Assembly (NCBI GenBank): GCA_937893815.1
Contig: CALCSH010000085.1
Coordinates: 1 to 13,865 of the forward strand
Direction: 5' to 3'
DNA from: an uncultured Anaerolineae bacterium
Lineage (GTDB): Bacteria > Chloroflexota > Anaerolineae > Anaerolineales > UBA11858
Length of the DNA stretch: 13,865 bases
Part shown: positions 13,306 to 13,865 of the stretch, one piece after another
Position numbering within the stretch: the stretch's first letter is position 1
Layout: the number at the start of each line of letters is the position of its first letter
Translations under genes and position numbers: made by a program
The notes under the pieces: model-generated
The model's input: the letters and a program-made list of their open reading frames with translations, nothing else
The model's database searches: none
What the model was told of the DNA's origin: nothing

Positions 13306-13710
13306 TCAGAACAAAGTGTCCTGCTGCCAATCTTCGTCATCATCCAACAGGTCATCGTCATCATCGTCTTCAAAATCGTCGTCATATTCGATACCGACTT
13401 CAAGACTATCGTCCGGGAAACGCAGCCATAACAGCAGCATATCGCCATCTTCGGTTTCCATAGTGCGAGCCGCCACAATCGGGACTTCATCAGGGAAACC
13501 TTCGGGGGTTTTGTATTCCAGGTAAATATTTTGCTGCTTGCGCCAAGCGCGTTCGCAGCGACCCACAAGTTCAGAACCGTTATATGTGCGCAAACGGGTG
13601 GTAACAACATCCGCCTGCAATGCGCCCTCCACCAGTCCATGCACCCAAACATCAGGTATAACCTCAAAAGTAGGCGTTGGGCCTTCAATTATGGTGATTT
13701 TATCTTCCAT
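13306..13710 (-). CDS. small conserved-looking hypothetical protein with Asp-rich tail
   Basis: Not assigned to a named family. I take the ATG at 13710 (MEDKITIIEGPTPTFE), preceded by AGAGGA 3 nt away; the frame is open 15 codons further to an ATG at 13755 without a ribosome-binding site. The product is then 134 aa and cytosolic. The first 95 residues look like a compact beta-rich domain (WVHGLVEGALQADVVTTRLRTYNG, IYLEYKTPEGFPDEVPIV, then MLLLWLRFP). The last 30 are extremely acidic, with a run of aspartates coded by GAT/GAC, and the plus strand shows it as a GTCATC-rich tract at 13335-13385. Acidic tails of this kind are often protein-binding or nucleic-acid mimicking; that is inference. Confidence 0.7.
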   Translation of the reverse strand: MEDKITIIEGPTPTFEVIPDVWVHGLVEGALQADVVTTRLRTYNGSELVGRCERAWRKQQNIYLEYKTPEGFPDEVPIVAARTMETEDGDMLLLWLRFPDDSLEVGIEYDDDFEDDDDDDLLDDDEDWQQDTLF

Positions 13711-13825
13711 ACTTCCTCTACCAACAGAGTGAATTTCGCAGTATCCGAAAAACACATCACTTTCAAAAATCCCTGCGCGGTTTCAACGTACGCAACGACT
13801 TTGGTCAACGAATATTTTGCGCGCA

Positions 13826-13855
13826 ATCATACCATACCGCAGCCAAATATCGCAA
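13826..13855 (-). promoter_or_regulatory. extended -10 promoter candidate for the acidic protein gene
   Basis: On the minus strand TTGCGA (13855-13850) and TATGAT (13831-13826) are 18 nt apart, with TG one base before the -10. The predicted start leaves about 110 nt of leader before the ATG. Confidence 0.4.
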
Positions 13856-13865
13856 CCAACGATTC

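Noticed and set aside
13335..13385. GTCATC-rich repetitive tract that could look like a CRISPR or microsatellite
   Set aside because: The units are irregular with no spacers, and it encodes the Asp tail of the minus-strand gene.
1..13865. A new defence system, prophage or biosynthetic cluster
   Set aside because: Every confident gene falls into a housekeeping or common family; no nuclease, integrase, toxin pair or repeat array was seen. The mobile pair is the only clear accessory element.

Overview
The window reads as a chromosomal stretch of a free-living bacterium, most likely a member of the Chloroflexota (Anaerolineae-like). This is inferred from the mix of protein types (SpoVS, a Ycf45/R3H ATPase, PdxS/PdxT, a PPC-domain lipoprotein, an FmdB-type zinc ribbon) and from the moderate GC content. 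No rRNA or tRNA gene is present to settle it. There is no prophage, CRISPR array or integrase.

Layout. Bases 1-10319 are all read rightward. They hold a 5'-truncated P1B-4 heavy-metal ATPase, a 64-residue small protein, signal peptidase I, SpoVS, the pyridoxal-phosphate synthase pair pdxS-pdxT, a degenerate acetyltransferase-like protein, a Ycf45-type ATPase with an R3H domain, thymidylate kinase and a surface lipoprotein. A near-perfect bidirectional terminator (10318-10359) then separates the lipoprotein gene from a convergent zinc-ribbon gene. A divergent promoter region leads to guanylate kinase and a rhomboid protease, whose genes overlap by 4 nt. A second bidirectional terminator (12312-12366) meets two leftward genes: a PaaG-like crotonase and a small protein with an aspartate-rich tail.

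How the genes fit together. PdxS and PdxT make pyridoxal 5'-phosphate. Tmk and Gmk are nucleotide kinases lying in separate units. Signal peptidase, rhomboid and the lipoprotein belong to the cell envelope. The remainder are ordinary single-function genes, and I see no defence system or secondary-metabolite cluster.

The most unusual content is a pair of roughly 110-bp non-coding inverted-repeat elements at 4751-4859 and 6477-6586. Each has related imperfect terminal inverted repeats, a perfect 25-bp inner stem and an exact 8-bp target-site duplication (TGAACACT and AATTCTCT). They are miniature inverted-repeat transposable elements (MITEs) in the same orientation, both inserted in gaps of the pdxS-pdxT-GNAT-ATPase-tmk run. 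The first separates pdxS from pdxT. Their tips and 8-bp duplications suggest, but do not prove, mobilisation by an ISL3-type transposase.
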